Source: Gordonia gummivorans
Lineage (GTDB): Bacteria > Actinomycetota > Actinomycetes > Mycobacteriales > Mycobacteriaceae
Direction: 5' to 3'
Assembly: GCF_022513585.1 (NCBI RefSeq)
Contig: NZ_JAKWBF010000021.1
Location: forward strand, 1 to 64,000
DNA length: 64,000 nt
Notes under the pieces: model-generated
The model's database searches: none
Seen by the model: only the letters and a program-made list of their open reading frames with translations
Told to the model about the DNA's origin: nothing
Program-made: the position numbers and the translations under genes
Shown: in pieces, positions 24,387 to 34,003 of the stretch
Layout: each line of letters begins with the position of its first letter
How positions within the stretch are numbered: position 1 is the first letter of the stretch

Positions 24387-24532
24387 CTGCTGGTTGAGAG
24401 GGCCGAGGCGCTGGCCGAGGTCGTATCGAAACCTCAGAAGCCGAGAATGTCAGCGACCACCGGGTTGCGGACAAGGACATCTCACCGGGTTTCGAAACGC
24501 CCCGCTCTGGGGCTCGGCTACTCAACCAGCAG
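24387..24532. repeat. 146-bp palindromic repeat element with CTGCTGGTTGAG ends
   Basis: CTGCTGGTTGAG at 24387-24398 is the exact reverse complement of CTCAACCAGCAG at 24521-24532. Inside, GTATCGAAACC and GGGTTTCGAAAC form further complementary-looking parts. A lone left end lies at 19159. The pattern of terminal inverted repeats and about 150 bp with no ORF fits a REP- or MITE-like intergenic element. Confidence 0.7.
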
Positions 24533-24662
24533 GGGTACCCGCAGATCAGAGAGCCGGTCGCCAACTCTTCGGATCAGCGATCCACCCGCCGCCTGCGGCG
24601 GCGATCGTGGAGGCGGGAAGAGGGCCGTGGAGCGCGGCGCGGCGACGATGATCCACAAATAG

Positions 24663-24770
24663 TAGGGGAAGAAACTCGTCCCCTATCCCTGGAGTCCTCC
24701 CCGCGAGTCTTCTCGCGGACGACTCGACAAGCAGGGGCAGAAAGTAGGGGAAGAACCTTCCCCTACTTTC
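24663..24770. repeat. Two related hairpins with AGGGGA stems
   Basis: At 24663-24685, TAGGGGA pairs with TCCCCTA. At 24740-24770, GAAAGTAGGGGAAG pairs perfectly with CTTCCCCTACTTTC around three bases (14-bp stem). Both share AGTAGGGGAAGAA, so they look like copies of one small element. The second could also stop transcripts coming from either side. Confidence 0.75.
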
Positions 24771-24899
24771 AGTGGTCCGGTGGTGAGCCGCGAAACCCGC
24801 GGTGCGCGATCTCTCAGGTCGACGCCGGACGCGGCCGGAACGAAGCCCAGACCGCGCCTCCCAGCCAGGTCGCCGTGGTACTCGGCTCGAACTCTGGCC

Positions 24900-24967
24900 A
24901 CACCCTGTGTCGAATCAGGTCAACCGGATGCTGCAGCACACAGATCTTCCAACACGACACAGGGTGT
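24900..24967. repeat. Inverted repeat with 13-base arms
   Basis: ACACCCTGTGTCG (24900-24912) and CGACACAGGGTGT (24955-24967) are exact complements, 42 bases apart. It lies 76 bp past the end of proB on the minus strand. It may be a terminator or a protein-binding dyad. Confidence 0.7.
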
Positions 24968-25043
24968 CCCTCGCACCTCCCGATCAAACGACGACAGGGT
25001 CGCATTTCCCCAGTTCAGGAGGCCGAGAGCAGTACTCTTCGAG

Positions 25044-26159
25044 TCAGACCGCCACCAGGTCGTCGGCATGGATGACGGGCCGACGCAGTTCCGCGGGGAG
25101 GTCGGCGGTGGAGCGGCCGACCATCTTCGCGATGTCGTCGGCGTTGTAGGCGGAGACGCCCCGCGCGCGAACCGCTCCGGCGAGATCGACGAGTTCCACC
25201 ACGTCGCCGTCGTAGAAGCGCCCGCGTACCCCGACGACCCCGGCCGCCAGCAAGGAGCGCCGCCGGCGCGACACCGCCGCGACCGCCCCGTCGTCGAGCA
25301 CGATCTGCCCCCGCGCGTCCGCGGCGTGGCGCACCCAGAACCGGCGCGCCGACAGACGTTCCGGGCGAGCTGCGAAGACCGTCCCCACCGACGCATCCGA
25401 AAGTGCTTGTCCCGCTTCGGCGGCGGCCGCCAGAAGCACCGGCACACCCGCATCCGCGGACAACCGCGCGGCAGCGAGTTTGGAAGCCATTCCCCCGGTT
25501 CCCAGCGCACCGCCCGAACCCGCGATCACGCCATCGAGATCCTCAGGACCGGCCACCTCGGCGATGAAGCGTGCGCGTTCACCCGTCGGCGACACCTTGC
25601 GCGGATCCCCGTCGTAGAGACCGTCCACGTCGGAGAGCAGGAACAAGGCATCGGCACCCGCGAGATGGGCAACCAGAGCGGCAAGCCGATCGTTGTCGCC
25701 GAAGCGAATCTCGTTGGTGGCCACCGTGTCGTTCTCGTTGACGACGGCCACGGCACCCAGCGACCGCAGACGATCGAGGGTGCGCTGGGCGTTGGCGTGA
25801 TGCGCCCGGTTGGAAATGTCGTCGGCGGTCAACAGTACCTGGCCGACCGTCCTCTTGTACCGCGCGAACGAGGTACCCCATGCGTGTGCGAGGGCAAGTT
25901 GTCCGACGCTTGCCGCGGCCTGCTTGGTCGCCAGATCCGTCGGACGCTTCTTCAGCCCCAACGGGGCGATCCCGGCACCGATGGCGCCCGACGACACGAC
26001 GATCACATCCGAGCCGGCCCGCATTCGGGCCTCGAGGGCATCGGCAAGGCGGTCAAGCCGGTCGGTGTCGAGTCCGGTACCGAGGTCGGTCAGCGCCGAC
26101 GATCCGATTTTCACCACGACGCTGCGCGCATGCGCGATGGACTCGCGAACCTCGCTCAC
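25044..26159 (-). CDS. proB: Glutamate 5-kinase
   Basis: A 371-residue ProB, which phosphorylates glutamate at the first step of proline synthesis. [12 protein letters not shown] is the N-terminal nucleotide segment. [16 protein letters not shown] and [18 protein letters not shown] are kinase-fold motifs, and [19 protein letters not shown] holds the substrate and ATP region. Residues about 270-371 form a PUA domain ([15 protein letters not shown]). The start ATG overlaps the obgE stop by 4 bp (ATGA), so proB is translated from the obgE mRNA. proA is not in the window. Confidence 0.96.
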   Translation of the reverse strand: MSEVRESIAHARSVVVKIGSSALTDLGTGLDTDRLDRLADALEARMRAGSDVIVVSSGAIGAGIAPLGLKKRPTDLATKQAAASVGQLALAHAWGTSFARYKRTVGQVLLTADDISNRAHHANAQRTLDRLRSLGAVAVVNENDTVATNEIRFGDNDRLAALVAHLAGADALFLLSDVDGLYDGDPRKVSPTGERARFIAEVAGPEDLDGVIAGSGGALGTGGMASKLAAARLSADAGVPVLLAAAAEAGQALSDASVGTVFAARPERLSARRFWVRHAADARGQIVLDDGAVAAVSRRRRSLLAAGVVGVRGRFYDGDVVELVDLAGAVRARGVSAYNADDIAKMVGRSTADLPAELRRPVIHADDLVAV

Positions 26160-27646
26160 GTCAGCTGGTCGCCGTCGTGGGTGTCAAGAGAGTGGTCGTC
26201 GGAATCCTCATGCAGTCCTCGACGCAGACGGCGCGCCTGTTTGCGTTCGGCTGCTCCCACACGATCGGAGCGATCGAGTCGAATGTCGGTGCCGCGTCCG
26301 GTGATCGGGACATCGTCACCCATCGGGGTGCTGGGCTCCCAGTCGAAGGTGACCGCGCCGATGGTGACCGGCGCGCCGGGCTGAGCGCCCAGGCGCATGA
26401 GTTCGTCCTCGACGCCGAGCCGATTGAGACGATCCGCGAGATAGCCGACCGCTTCGTCGTTGTCGAATTGGGTTTGGGCGATCCACCGCTCGGGGCGGGT
26501 GCCACGCACGACGAATCCGCCGGGGGTCTCCGGGTCCTCTGTGACCGTGAACCCGGTCTCGTCGACCGCCTTGGGGCGGATGATCGGACGCCGCGCCACC
26601 TTCTCGGGTTGCGACTCCCGGTACTCGCGTACCATCCGCGCGAGCGCGAAGGTCAGTTCACGCAGACCCTGATGGGTGACCGCGGAGATCCGGAACACCG
26701 GCCAACCTCGCTGCGCCAGCTCGGGTTCCACGAGATCCGCGAGATCGGCGGCATCCGGCACGTCGACCTTGTTCAGGATCACCACACGCGGACGGTCGGC
26801 GAGCTCGCCGAGTCCGTGGTCGGCATCGAGCGCGGGCTGGTAGGCGGCCAGTTCGGCCTCCAGTGCGTCGATGTCGGAGATCGGGTCACGTCCCGGTTCG
26901 AGGGTCGCGCAATCCACCACGTGCGCGAGCACCGCGCAGCGTTCCAGATGGCGCAGGAACTCCAGTCCGAGGCCGCGTCCGGTCGAGGCGCCCGGGATGA
27001 GTCCGGGGACGTCCGCGATCGTGAACACGTCGCCGGCGGTCTGGACCACGCCGAGATTGGGGACCAGAGTCGTGAACGGGTAGTCGGCGATCTTCGGCTT
27101 TGCCGCCGACAACACCGAGACCAGCGACGACTTGCCCGCCGAAGGGAATCCCACCAGTCCGACGTCGGCGACGGACTTGAGTTCGAGGACGAGGTCCCGG
27201 TGTTGGCCCTCTTCACCGAGCAGAGCGAATCCCGGCGCCTTGCGCGCCTTGGACGCCAGTGCCGCGTTACCGAGACCACCGCGGCCGCCCTTGGCCGCAT
27301 CGAAGCTCGTGCCCACTCCGACGAGGTCGGCGAGAATCGAACCGTCGGCTCCCAAGACCACGGTTCCGTCCGGCACGTTCAGGATGAGGTCGTCACCCGT
27401 CGCGCCGTCGCGGTTGTCGCCGGCTCCGGGTTTCCCGTTGCCCGCCTTCGCATGTGGGCGGAAATGGAAGTCCAGCAGCGTGTGCACCTGCGGATCGACC
27501 ACCAGCCGCACCGACCCACCGTTGCCACCGTTGCCGCCGTCGGGACCACCGAGTGGCTTGAACTTCTCACGGTGTACCGAGGCACAACCGTGGCCACCGT
27601 TACCGGCCGCCACATGAATCGTGACGCGGTCGACGAACCGAGACAT
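26156..27646 (-). CDS. obgE: GTPase ObgE/CgtA
   Basis: A 496-residue Obg GTPase linked to 50S subunit assembly and stress control. Residues 1-160 are the glycine-rich Obg fold ([30 protein letters not shown]). The G domain follows: [11 protein letters not shown] (G1), TLVPNLGVV (G2 region), [10 protein letters not shown] (G3), NKVDVPD (G4). The C-terminal OCT domain (about 370-430) is followed by a polar tail, as in mycobacterial Obg. The gene lies downstream of rpmA, beyond a terminator, and leads into proB. Confidence 0.96.
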   Translation of the reverse strand: MSRFVDRVTIHVAAGNGGHGCASVHREKFKPLGGPDGGNGGNGGSVRLVVDPQVHTLLDFHFRPHAKAGNGKPGAGDNRDGATGDDLILNVPDGTVVLGADGSILADLVGVGTSFDAAKGGRGGLGNAALASKARKAPGFALLGEEGQHRDLVLELKSVADVGLVGFPSAGKSSLVSVLSAAKPKIADYPFTTLVPNLGVVQTAGDVFTIADVPGLIPGASTGRGLGLEFLRHLERCAVLAHVVDCATLEPGRDPISDIDALEAELAAYQPALDADHGLGELADRPRVVILNKVDVPDAADLADLVEPELAQRGWPVFRISAVTHQGLRELTFALARMVREYRESQPEKVARRPIIRPKAVDETGFTVTEDPETPGGFVVRGTRPERWIAQTQFDNDEAVGYLADRLNRLGVEDELMRLGAQPGAPVTIGAVTFDWEPSTPMGDDVPITGRGTDIRLDRSDRVGAAERKQARRLRRGLHEDSDDHSLDTHDGDQLT

Positions 27647-27720
27647 CGGCGGTTCCTTTCTACTTCGGAGGCTTTACTTCACGGGCGAGTCGGCGCGGAG
27701 GGTGGACGGTGGAGAACAGC

Positions 27721-27763
27721 AAACAGGGCGGGCGGGTTCTCGTGACCCAGCCCGCCCTGTTTT
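27721..27763 (-). terminator. Terminator between rpmA and obgE
   Basis: AAACAGGGCGGGC (27721-27733) and GCCCGCCCTGTTT (27750-27762) form a 13-bp perfect stem, with T-rich sequence after it on the minus strand. It lies 28 bp past the rpmA stop and should separate the rplU-rpmA transcript from obgE-proB, at least in part. Confidence 0.8.
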
Positions 27764-27790
27764 CAGGCGTGTTCTCGCGGCGCCGTCAGG

Positions 27791-28054
27791 TCAGGCCTGG
27801 ACAGCTTCCGGGACGATGTTGACCGTCTTGCGGCCACGCTTGGTGCCGAACTCGACCGCACCGGCCTCGAGCGCGAACAGGGTGTCGTCGCCACCGCGAC
27901 CGACGTTCACACCGGGGTGGAACTTGGTGCCGCGCTGGCGAACCAGGATCTCGCCCGCGCTCACCTGCTGGCCGCCGAAGCGCTTCACACCGAGCCGCTG
28001 GGCGTTGGAATCACGACCGTTGCGCGAACTGGACGCGCCCTTCTTGTGTGCCAT
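27791..28054 (-). CDS. rpmA: 50S ribosomal protein L27
   Basis: An 87-residue L27, located near the peptidyl-transferase centre. [20 protein letters not shown] is the family start, then [20 protein letters not shown] and [20 protein letters not shown]. The mature N-terminus begins directly after Met, without the cleaved leader of Firmicutes L27. It lies 26 bp after rplU. Confidence 0.98.
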   Translation of the reverse strand: MAHKKGASSSRNGRDSNAQRLGVKRFGGQQVSAGEILVRQRGTKFHPGVNVGRGGDDTLFALEAGAVEFGTKRGRKTVNIVPEAVQA

Positions 28055-28080
28055 GTGTCAGTCCTCCTGGATGAAGTCGT

Positions 28081-28392
28081 TTACTTGATGCCGGTGACCT
28101 TGAGGACCGTCAGCTTCTGACGATGACCCTGGCGCTTGTGGTAGCCGGTCTTGTTCTTGAACTTGTGGATGCGGATCTTGGGGCCCTTGACGTGCTCGAC
28201 AACCTCACCGGTGACCGAGATCTTGGCCAGCTTGTCGGCATCGGTGGTCAGGGTCGACCCGTCGACGACCAACGCGACCGGCAGGCTCACGGTGCTGCCC
28301 GGCTCGCCGTCGATCTTCTCGACCTTCACAATGTCGCCCTCGGCGACCTTGTACTGCTTACCGCCGGTCTTGACGATCGCGTACGTTGCCAT
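28081..28392 (-). CDS. rplU: 50S ribosomal protein L21
   Basis: A 103-residue L21. [20 protein letters not shown] sets the start at 28392 and rejects the longer frame to 28512. VLKVTGI closes the protein, and [20 protein letters not shown] is the RNA-binding loop. It heads the rplU-rpmA operon. Confidence 0.98.
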   Translation of the reverse strand: MATYAIVKTGGKQYKVAEGDIVKVEKIDGEPGSTVSLPVALVVDGSTLTTDADKLAKISVTGEVVEHVKGPKIRIHKFKNKTGYHKRQGHRQKLTVLKVTGIK

Positions 28393-28703
28393 CGAAGTTC
28401 TTCCTCTAACTTGTCTCGTCGGGCCCGCCGCGCTGGGTTGGCGCCGGGGCATGATGTTGGTCGTGCCATGTTGTCGTGCTCGGTGTCCGTGCCGGCGCTG
28501 GCCGCAGAACACCCAGCCATGGCCGGGGATTCAGGCGGTTCACACCAGAATGCCTGCCGTCGGGGCTGCCAACCGTTCGGGGCTTTCGACCTGGGTCGAT
28601 ACACCCGCACAGCGCAGAACCTCCGCGGAGGCGACCTTGCAAGATTACGGGAACGTTGCCGGTCGGGTCAAACTCGCTCGACCAGGTGTGATCGGACCCT
28701 CGG
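28393..28703 (-). promoter_or_regulatory. Leader region of rplU-rpmA after rne
   Basis: A 310-bp stretch between the rne stop and the rplU start, with no gene that I can support. On the minus strand it must hold the promoter and untranslated leader of rplU-rpmA. It is long enough for an autoregulatory leader, but I cannot match a known structure by eye. Confidence 0.4.
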
Positions 28704-31700
28704 TCATTGTTCTGCGGGCGGCGGTCCGGCGGGGCGTCCCGCCGTACGACGCCGCGGCCGTCGGCGCACCGCGACCACCGATTCCGTCCCGGCACCCGAC
28801 GCCGGACCAAAGGTCGTGAGCGGTGCGGCCGCGGCATCCTGCGCCGTGATGACCACCGGTTCGGGTGCCGTTGTCGGCGACGCGGCGCGACGCACCACCC
28901 GGCGCCGTCGCTTCGGTGTGGCAGCAGCGTCGTCGGGATGATCAACCAGCGCGACGTCGGGCTCGCTCGAGGACTCCTCGGCGTCGGCGTCACCGACAGA
29001 TTCATCGACCACGGCGTCGGGTTCGGCCACGACGGTCGCCTCGGTCGTCGGAGGTGAATCGGGTGCTTGGGTCGAGTCGTCCTGCGGTGTCGAGGTATCC
29101 ACCTCGTCGGCCGCGCTCGTCGCCGCGTCGCCGTCGGTCGCCGCCTCGACATGCGTCGTGTCGTCGTCCTCGTCGTGCGCGTGTGCAGCCATCGCCCGGA
29201 ACATCGGGTGCTCGGCCGGTTTGTGCGCCGGCTTGGCCTCCGGCGCCGCCTCGGTCTTCCGTTTGCCGCGGCGCGAACGCTTCGACCCGGCACCGTCGGT
29301 GCGATTGGTGTCCTCGGTGCGGACCTCGACCGGGTTGGCGTGCACGATGATGCCGCGCCCACAGCAGGTGGTGCAGGTGGTGGAGAAGGCCTCGAGCAGG
29401 CCGGTGCCAAGTCGCTTTCTCGTCATCTGAACGAGTCCGAGCGAGGTCACCTCGGACACCTGGTGCCGCGTCCGGTCACGCGCGAGCGCCTCGGTGAGGC
29501 GTCGAAGCACCAGGTCACGGTTGGATTCGAGGACCATGTCGATGAAGTCGACGATGATCATCCCGCCGATGTCGCGCAGCCTCATCTGCCGCACGATCTC
29601 CTCGGCGGCTTCCAGGTTGTTGCGGGTGACCGTCTCCTCGAGATTGCCTCCAGAGCCGGTGAACTTGCCGGTGTTGACGTCGACGACGGTCATCGCCTCG
29701 GTGTGCTCGATGATCAGCGTGCCGCCCGAGGGCAGCCACACCTTGCGGTCGAGCGCCTTGGCCAGTTGTTCGTCGATGCGATGCACGACAAAGGAATCCG
29801 GCGCGTCGGCGTGGGCCTTGTCGAACTTCTCGACGCGCTCCATGAGGTCGGGCGCCACCGAACTGACGTAGCCGTCGACGAGGCTCCACGCCTTGTCGCC
29901 TTCCACCACGAGCTTCTTGAAGTCCTCGTTGAACAGGTCGCGGACCACACGGACCAACAGGTCCGGCTCCTCGTAGAGTGCCTTCGGGTTGGACGCCCCC
30001 GAGCCCTTCTTCGCCCCGGCGACCGACTCGTCGATCGCCTTCCACTGCGCTTCCAGTCGGGCGATGTCGGCACCGAGATCCTCGGCGCTGACGCCTTCGG
30101 ACGCGGTGCGGATGATCACGCCGGCGTCGTCGGGCACCAACTTGGCCAGAATCTGCTTGAGCCGCTTGCGTTCCACGTCCGGCAGCTTGCGACTGATACC
30201 GGTCGACGAGCCGCCGGGCACGTAGACCAGGTAGCGGCCGGCCAGCGAGATCTGGGTGGTCAGGCGTGCACCCTTGTGCCCGACCGGGTCCTTGGAGACC
30301 TGGACGAGCACATTGTCGCCGGGCTTGAGGGCCTGCTCGATCTTGCGCGAGCCACCGTCGAGCCCCGCGGCATCCCAGTTGACCTCACCGGCGTACAGGA
30401 CGCCGTTGCGGCCACGCCCGATGTCGACGAACGCGGCCTCCATGCCCGGCAGCACGTTCTGCACGCGGCCGAGGTAGATGTTGCCGACCATCGACGACGA
30501 GGTCTCCGTGGTGACGAAATGTTCCACCAGGACGCCGTCCTCGAGGACCGCGACCTGCGTGTAGTCCTCGACCGGAGTGGCGTGCCCATGCCCGCCGTCG
30601 TCGCCCCCGCCGAGCGCGATGCGGCTGTTAGCGCTGCGCTCACGGACAACCATCACCCGGTCGACCGCCTCGCGGCGGGCCAAGAACTCCGATTCGGTCA
30701 GGATGGGCGGACGACGACGACCGGCGTCGCGCCCGTCGCGTCGGCGCTGACGCTTCGCCTCGAGTCGGGTGGATCCGGAGATCCCCTGCACCTCGTCCCG
30801 GGCCCGCTTGCTGCGCGGCTCACGCTCGTGAACGACGGTGTTCGGCGGATCATCGGGCGAGGAGGAGTCGTCGGAGTCGGCGCCCCCCTTGCGACGGCGA
30901 CGCCGCCGGCGACGCCGGGTCGACGAACCCTCGGCGCCGTTGTCGGCGTCGGAATCAGTCGAGTCGCCCTCGTCGGCCGATGCCGCATCCTCATCGGCGG
31001 TGTCTGCATCGCCGCCGGAGCCTTCGCCCTGGGCGTCGGAGGTCTTCTTCTTGGACTTCTTGCCCTTCTTGCCGGACGGCTTGCCCGACTTCTTGGCGCC
31101 CGATCCGTCGCCACCGCCGGCATCATCCTGCGATCCGGACGATGATTCCGAGCCATCAGCAGGCCCGGCGGTGTCGTTGTCGGTGGCACCGCTCACCGCG
31201 CCGTCGGAACCAGCGTCGTCGGTAGCTGCGCCGTCGGAACCAGCGTCGTCGGAAGCTGCGTCGTCGCCGCGGGTGTCATCGCTGCCCTGTTCGCCGCGTC
31301 CGCGACCACGGCCCCGACGCCCGCGGCGCCTGCGGCGACGGCTCGAGTCACCCGAACCCTCGTCGGAAGACGAGTCGTCATCGCTGTCGGCGGAATCCGA
31401 CTGCGCTTTGTCGCCGGTGTCTTTGTCACTTGCGTCGGACGCGGCCGAAGCCTGGTCGGGTGCGTCGCGCTTGGGCGCCGGACTCGCGCCACGCTCGGGT
31501 GCCTGCGGCTGGAGGAACAGCGGCCCGGCAGCGACTGCTGCGCTTTCGTCCGCGATCGGCCGGTCGTATTGGCTCGATGCCGCCGAGAACAGAGTCGGCT
31601 GTGCCGTGGCCGGTTCCTCGACCTGGGCCTCGACCTGGGTCGTGTCCACCTCGGCGGGCGCGCTCCCGGCTTCGGTGGCGACTGCCGGGGCGGCCGCTTG

Positions 31701-32069
31701 GGTATCGGTCACCGGCGTGGCGGCCTCGGCGTCGGGTGCCGGCGTGGCGGCCTCGACGGTTGCTGTTTCCGCCTCGGGCGCCTCTGGGCCGGCCACATCG
31801 ACCCCGCCGGCCACATCGACGGCGGCAAGCGACGAGGCATCAACCTCGACGTGGTGGCGCACACGGTCGGCGACGGCCTGCGCAACGTCGGGTTCGACGC
31901 TGGATTGTGCGCTTCGGATCTGCGCTCCGAGCTCGGCCAGGTGCGCAAGCACCTGACGGCTCGTCACGCCCAAGGCTCGGGCGAGCGCGTGCACACGAAG
32001 TCTGCTGGAAAATTGTTCCGCCGATCCGGACGCTGCGTTCGCGTCAGCCGGCGACCCGTTGTCGGTCAC
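28704..32069 (-). CDS. rne: Ribonuclease E/G
   Basis: An 1121-residue actinobacterial RNase E, the main endonuclease of mRNA decay and rRNA maturation. Residues 20-75 form an IF2-N-like domain (RVHALARALGVTSRQVLAHL). Residues 75-450 are low-complexity, very acidic then basic and arginine-rich. The catalytic core follows. It has the S1 region (AAFVDIGRGRNGVLYAGEVN) and the active-site strands (EAMTVVDVNTGKFTG; DIGGMIIVDFIDM). CTTCCGRG is the cysteine zinc-link. The C-terminal tail is again acidic and disordered. The core lies in the centre with disordered arms on both sides, as in mycobacteria. A 30-bp in-frame tandem repeat lies in the N-terminal arm. Confidence 0.96.
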   Translation of the reverse strand: MTDNGSPADANAASGSAEQFSSRLRVHALARALGVTSRQVLAHLAELGAQIRSAQSSVEPDVAQAVADRVRHHVEVDASSLAAVDVAGGVDVAGPEAPEAETATVEAATPAPDAEAATPVTDTQAAAPAVATEAGSAPAEVDTTQVEAQVEEPATAQPTLFSAASSQYDRPIADESAAVAAGPLFLQPQAPERGASPAPKRDAPDQASAASDASDKDTGDKAQSDSADSDDDSSSDEGSGDSSRRRRRRGRRGRGRGRGEQGSDDTRGDDAASDDAGSDGAATDDAGSDGAVSGATDNDTAGPADGSESSSGSQDDAGGGDGSGAKKSGKPSGKKGKKSKKKTSDAQGEGSGGDADTADEDAASADEGDSTDSDADNGAEGSSTRRRRRRRRRKGGADSDDSSSPDDPPNTVVHEREPRSKRARDEVQGISGSTRLEAKRQRRRDGRDAGRRRPPILTESEFLARREAVDRVMVVRERSANSRIALGGGDDGGHGHATPVEDYTQVAVLEDGVLVEHFVTTETSSSMVGNIYLGRVQNVLPGMEAAFVDIGRGRNGVLYAGEVNWDAAGLDGGSRKIEQALKPGDNVLVQVSKDPVGHKGARLTTQISLAGRYLVYVPGGSSTGISRKLPDVERKRLKQILAKLVPDDAGVIIRTASEGVSAEDLGADIARLEAQWKAIDESVAGAKKGSGASNPKALYEEPDLLVRVVRDLFNEDFKKLVVEGDKAWSLVDGYVSSVAPDLMERVEKFDKAHADAPDSFVVHRIDEQLAKALDRKVWLPSGGTLIIEHTEAMTVVDVNTGKFTGSGGNLEETVTRNNLEAAEEIVRQMRLRDIGGMIIVDFIDMVLESNRDLVLRRLTEALARDRTRHQVSEVTSLGLVQMTRKRLGTGLLEAFSTTCTTCCGRGIIVHANPVEVRTEDTNRTDGAGSKRSRRGKRKTEAAPEAKPAHKPAEHPMFRAMAAHAHDEDDDTTHVEAATDGDAATSAADEVDTSTPQDDSTQAPDSPPTTEATVVAEPDAVVDESVGDADAEESSSEPDVALVDHPDDAAATPKRRRRVVRRAASPTTAPEPVVITAQDAAAAPLTTFGPASGAGTESVVAVRRRPRRRTAGRPAGPPPAEQ
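31201..31260. repeat. 30-bp tandem repeat inside rne
   Basis: Two 30-bp units, starting CCGTCGGAACCAGCGTCGTC, differ at one base. On the coding strand they give repeats of ASDDAGSDGA and a near copy in the acidic arm. Being in multiples of three they change only the length of a disordered arm, so the number of units may vary between strains. Confidence 0.8.
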
Positions 32070-32484
32070 TCAGTCTCCTCGAACCCCCGGGCGCGTCGGG
32101 CTGACGCGGCCACGCGAGGGTCTGCTCTGTGTCCCGGCCCGCGGGCCGGTGTTGTGTGGTCTGCGCGTCGTCGGTGATCCGGGTTGGCGGACCGTCCTCT
32201 GACGCTCTTGCATGGCGATGACGGCGCCGCGCTGTCGTTCAGGCCGCCGACCGGCGTGTGATTGTGCCGGTCCGCGCCGATACCGGGCGCGTCATCGGTG
32301 TTGCCGTGGACAAAGTGTGTCGCCGACAACTGTGCAAGTATCCCACACCCCGATCCGATAGCCGCAAACTATGACCCTTTTTGGCGTTCGCAGTGATTGT
32401 CGGCCTCGCGACAACCGGTGCCGAATGGGAGAAAGCGAGTGCTGCAGCACTCGCTTTCTCCCATTCGACTCGAGTGCTGGGCGG
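32070..32484 (-). promoter_or_regulatory. Upstream region of rne
   Basis: About 415 bp between ndk and rne, with no supported gene. It should hold the rne promoter and a long 5' untranslated region; in other bacteria this leader is where RNase E controls its own mRNA. The part near ndk contains a 46-bp perfect palindrome (32422-32467). Confidence 0.45.
32422..32467. terminator. 46-bp perfect palindrome after ndk
   Basis: The sequence CGAATGGGAGAAAGCGAGTG (left arm 32422-32441) and its exact complement meet at CTGCAG with no loop, giving 23-base arms. It begins 18 bp past the ndk stop. It should act as a terminator of ndk, or as a strong dyad. The rne promoter lies beyond it. Confidence 0.85.
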
Positions 32485-32901
32485 TCAGCTACCGAGCTCG
32501 GGGAACCAGAGCGCGATCTCCCGCTCTGCGGACTCCGGCGAGTCGGACCCGTGGACCAGGTTGTTCTGGGTGGACAACGCGAAGTCACCGCGGATCGTGC
32601 CGGGCACCGCCTTCTCCACCGGGTCGGTTCCACCCGCGATCTGGCGGAACGCGGCCACCGCACGCGGGCCTTCGAGCACGGCGGCGACCAGCGGACCGGA
32701 CGTGATGAACTCCAGCAACGACGGATAGAACGGTTTGCCCTCGTGCTCGGCGTAGTGGCCACGGGCCACCTCGTCGCTGACGGTCTTCAGTTCGAGCGCG
32801 ACCAGCGACAATCCTTTGCGTTCGATACGGCTGACGATGTCGCCGACGAGCGCGCGGGCGACGCCGTCGGGCTTGATGAGGACGAGAGTTCGTTCGGTCA
32901 C
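32485..32901 (-). CDS. ndk: Nucleoside diphosphate kinase
   Basis: A 138-residue Ndk, which moves the gamma phosphate between nucleoside tri- and diphosphates. [20 protein letters not shown] starts the protein; the GTG at 32901 has AAGG seven bases upstream, better than the GTG at 32907. [20 protein letters not shown] contains the active-site histidine (NxxHGSDS). It lies between the secreted-protein gene and rne. Confidence 0.97.
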   Translation of the reverse strand: MTERTLVLIKPDGVARALVGDIVSRIERKGLSLVALELKTVSDEVARGHYAEHEGKPFYPSLLEFITSGPLVAAVLEGPRAVAAFRQIAGGTDPVEKAVPGTIRGDFALSTQNNLVHGSDSPESAEREIALWFPELGS

Positions 32902-32926
32902 GATCACACCTTAGTGGTGTTGGGGA

Positions 32927-33403
32927 TCAGGAACAGTACTGACCCGCGACGGGGAAGAATCCGTAGTTGAACAGGCTGCCGTCGCGCGAACGCGGGTCGA
33001 CGACCACCTGCACGCAGCCGCCGGGTGATGCGAGCGCTCCCGCGAGGGCGAGGTCGAATTGCTTGGCCAAGGCCAGGTTCGCGGGCCGGTACTGCGCCGG
33101 TACGGGCAGCGATGCGACGGCCGCGGCGATCTTCATCCCGGCAGCCCGCTTGGTCACCTCGTGCGTCGCGATGTAGCTGTACTCACCTTGACCCACCGGG
33201 ACCGGGGCATCGGCGGTGGGGATCACGATCTCCGGTGTGCTCGGTGCCGCATGCGCCGAGCCGGTCAGCGCCGAACTCATCAGGGCCGAACTCATCAGGG
33301 CCGAACTCGCCAGCGCCAACGCACAAACCGCCCCGCCGAGCATGGCCGGGACGCGCAGGCGCAGACGTCGGGTGGAATGGAGATCAGAGTGGTTGAGCTG
33401 CAC
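32927..33403 (-). CDS. Small secreted protein of unknown function
   Basis: About 158 residues from the GTG at 33403, which has GAGGA five bases upstream. The N-terminus has arginines (RRLRLRVPAML) and a long hydrophobic stretch ending AHAAPST, a signal peptide. The hydrophobic core contains a five-residue repeat (SSALM) from three 15-bp units. The mature part (PTADAPVPVGQGEYSYIATH, then GGCVQVVVDPRSRDGSLFNYG) has two cysteines that could form a disulfide. The family is not recognised. It lies after DUF4233 and before ndk. Confidence 0.75.
   Translation of the reverse strand: MQLNHSDLHSTRRLRLRVPAMLGGAVCALALASSALMSSALMSSALTGSAHAAPSTPEIVIPTADAPVPVGQGEYSYIATHEVTKRAAGMKIAAAVASLPVPAQYRPANLALAKQFDLALAGALASPGGCVQVVVDPRSRDGSLFNYGFFPVAGQYCS
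33270..33314. repeat. Three 15-bp tandem units in a signal-peptide region
   Basis: GCCGAACTCATCAGG occurs twice (33270-33299), with a third, changed unit at 33300-33314. On the minus strand the units encode the five-residue step SALMS in the hydrophobic core of the signal peptide. Confidence 0.85.
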
Positions 33404-33585
33404 GTAGTTCCTCACGTCCGGACGACATCTGTTGAAACCGAGGAACCCCACCCCCGACCACTACGGTCCGCCCCCGGCTCGCGTCATTCTCACAGGTATC
33501 CCCTGCCCAAGGGAACCCATGCCGATAACGTTCCCGCAACAGCTGTTGCAGCGGGCGGATACCGGCGGTCGCGATCTCAAACCGA

Positions 33586-33990
33586 TCAGTCGTCGATGGG
33601 TTCCTGACCTGGCAGCAGACCCAACTCGATCCGACGTTCGACGTCGAGTTTGACGTAGCGGATGTACACCCAGACGCACAGGAACAGCACCCCCACGACG
33701 GCGATCGACCAGTGGAAGATGCCACCTGCGATCACCGCGAACTGCAGACCGAGGTCGATGGTCAGAGCGTTGCGTCGTCCCTGCATCCCGGCTGCGAGAA
33801 TCAGCGCGACCGTCACCACCGCGAGGTAGACGCCGGAAAACCACGTCAGGCCGCCGGCGATGCGCGCGACGATCGGGAACGTCAGGATCATCACGATGAC
33901 CTCGAGGATCAGCGTTCCGGCCATCACCCCGCGCAGCCCTTTCCACGGATCGTTGGCCGGCGGGGTGAACCGTGTCGGCGCGTCGGTCAT
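33586..33990 (-). CDS. DUF4233 membrane protein
   Basis: A 134-residue protein with about four membrane segments (GTLILEVIVMILTFPIVARI; FSGVYLAVVTVALILAAGM; GLQFAVIAGGIFHW; AVVGVLFLCVWVYI) and a charged C-terminus. It begins 13 bp after folC and matches the DUF4233 family, always beside folC in mycolic-acid bacteria. Function unknown. Confidence 0.9.
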   Translation of the reverse strand: MTDAPTRFTPPANDPWKGLRGVMAGTLILEVIVMILTFPIVARIAGGLTWFSGVYLAVVTVALILAAGMQGRRNALTIDLGLQFAVIAGGIFHWSIAVVGVLFLCVWVYIRYVKLDVERRIELGLLPGQEPIDD

Positions 33991-34003
33991 CGCGGTTCCT
34001 TGG

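Larger units (their letters stand above)
24335..25043. other. 700-bp intergenic stretch with several inverted repeats
   Basis: No gene is convincing here; frames present are short and arginine-rich. The stretch holds an inverted-repeat element (24387-24532), two related hairpins (24663-24770) and a long-arm inverted repeat (24900-24967), listed separately. It lies between the convergent sirtuin and proB genes. Confidence 0.6.

Noticed and set aside
28393..28703. Ribosomal-protein leader RNA before rplU
   Set aside because: The gap is long enough, but I could not draw a convincing structure or match a known L21 leader by eye, so only the region is listed.
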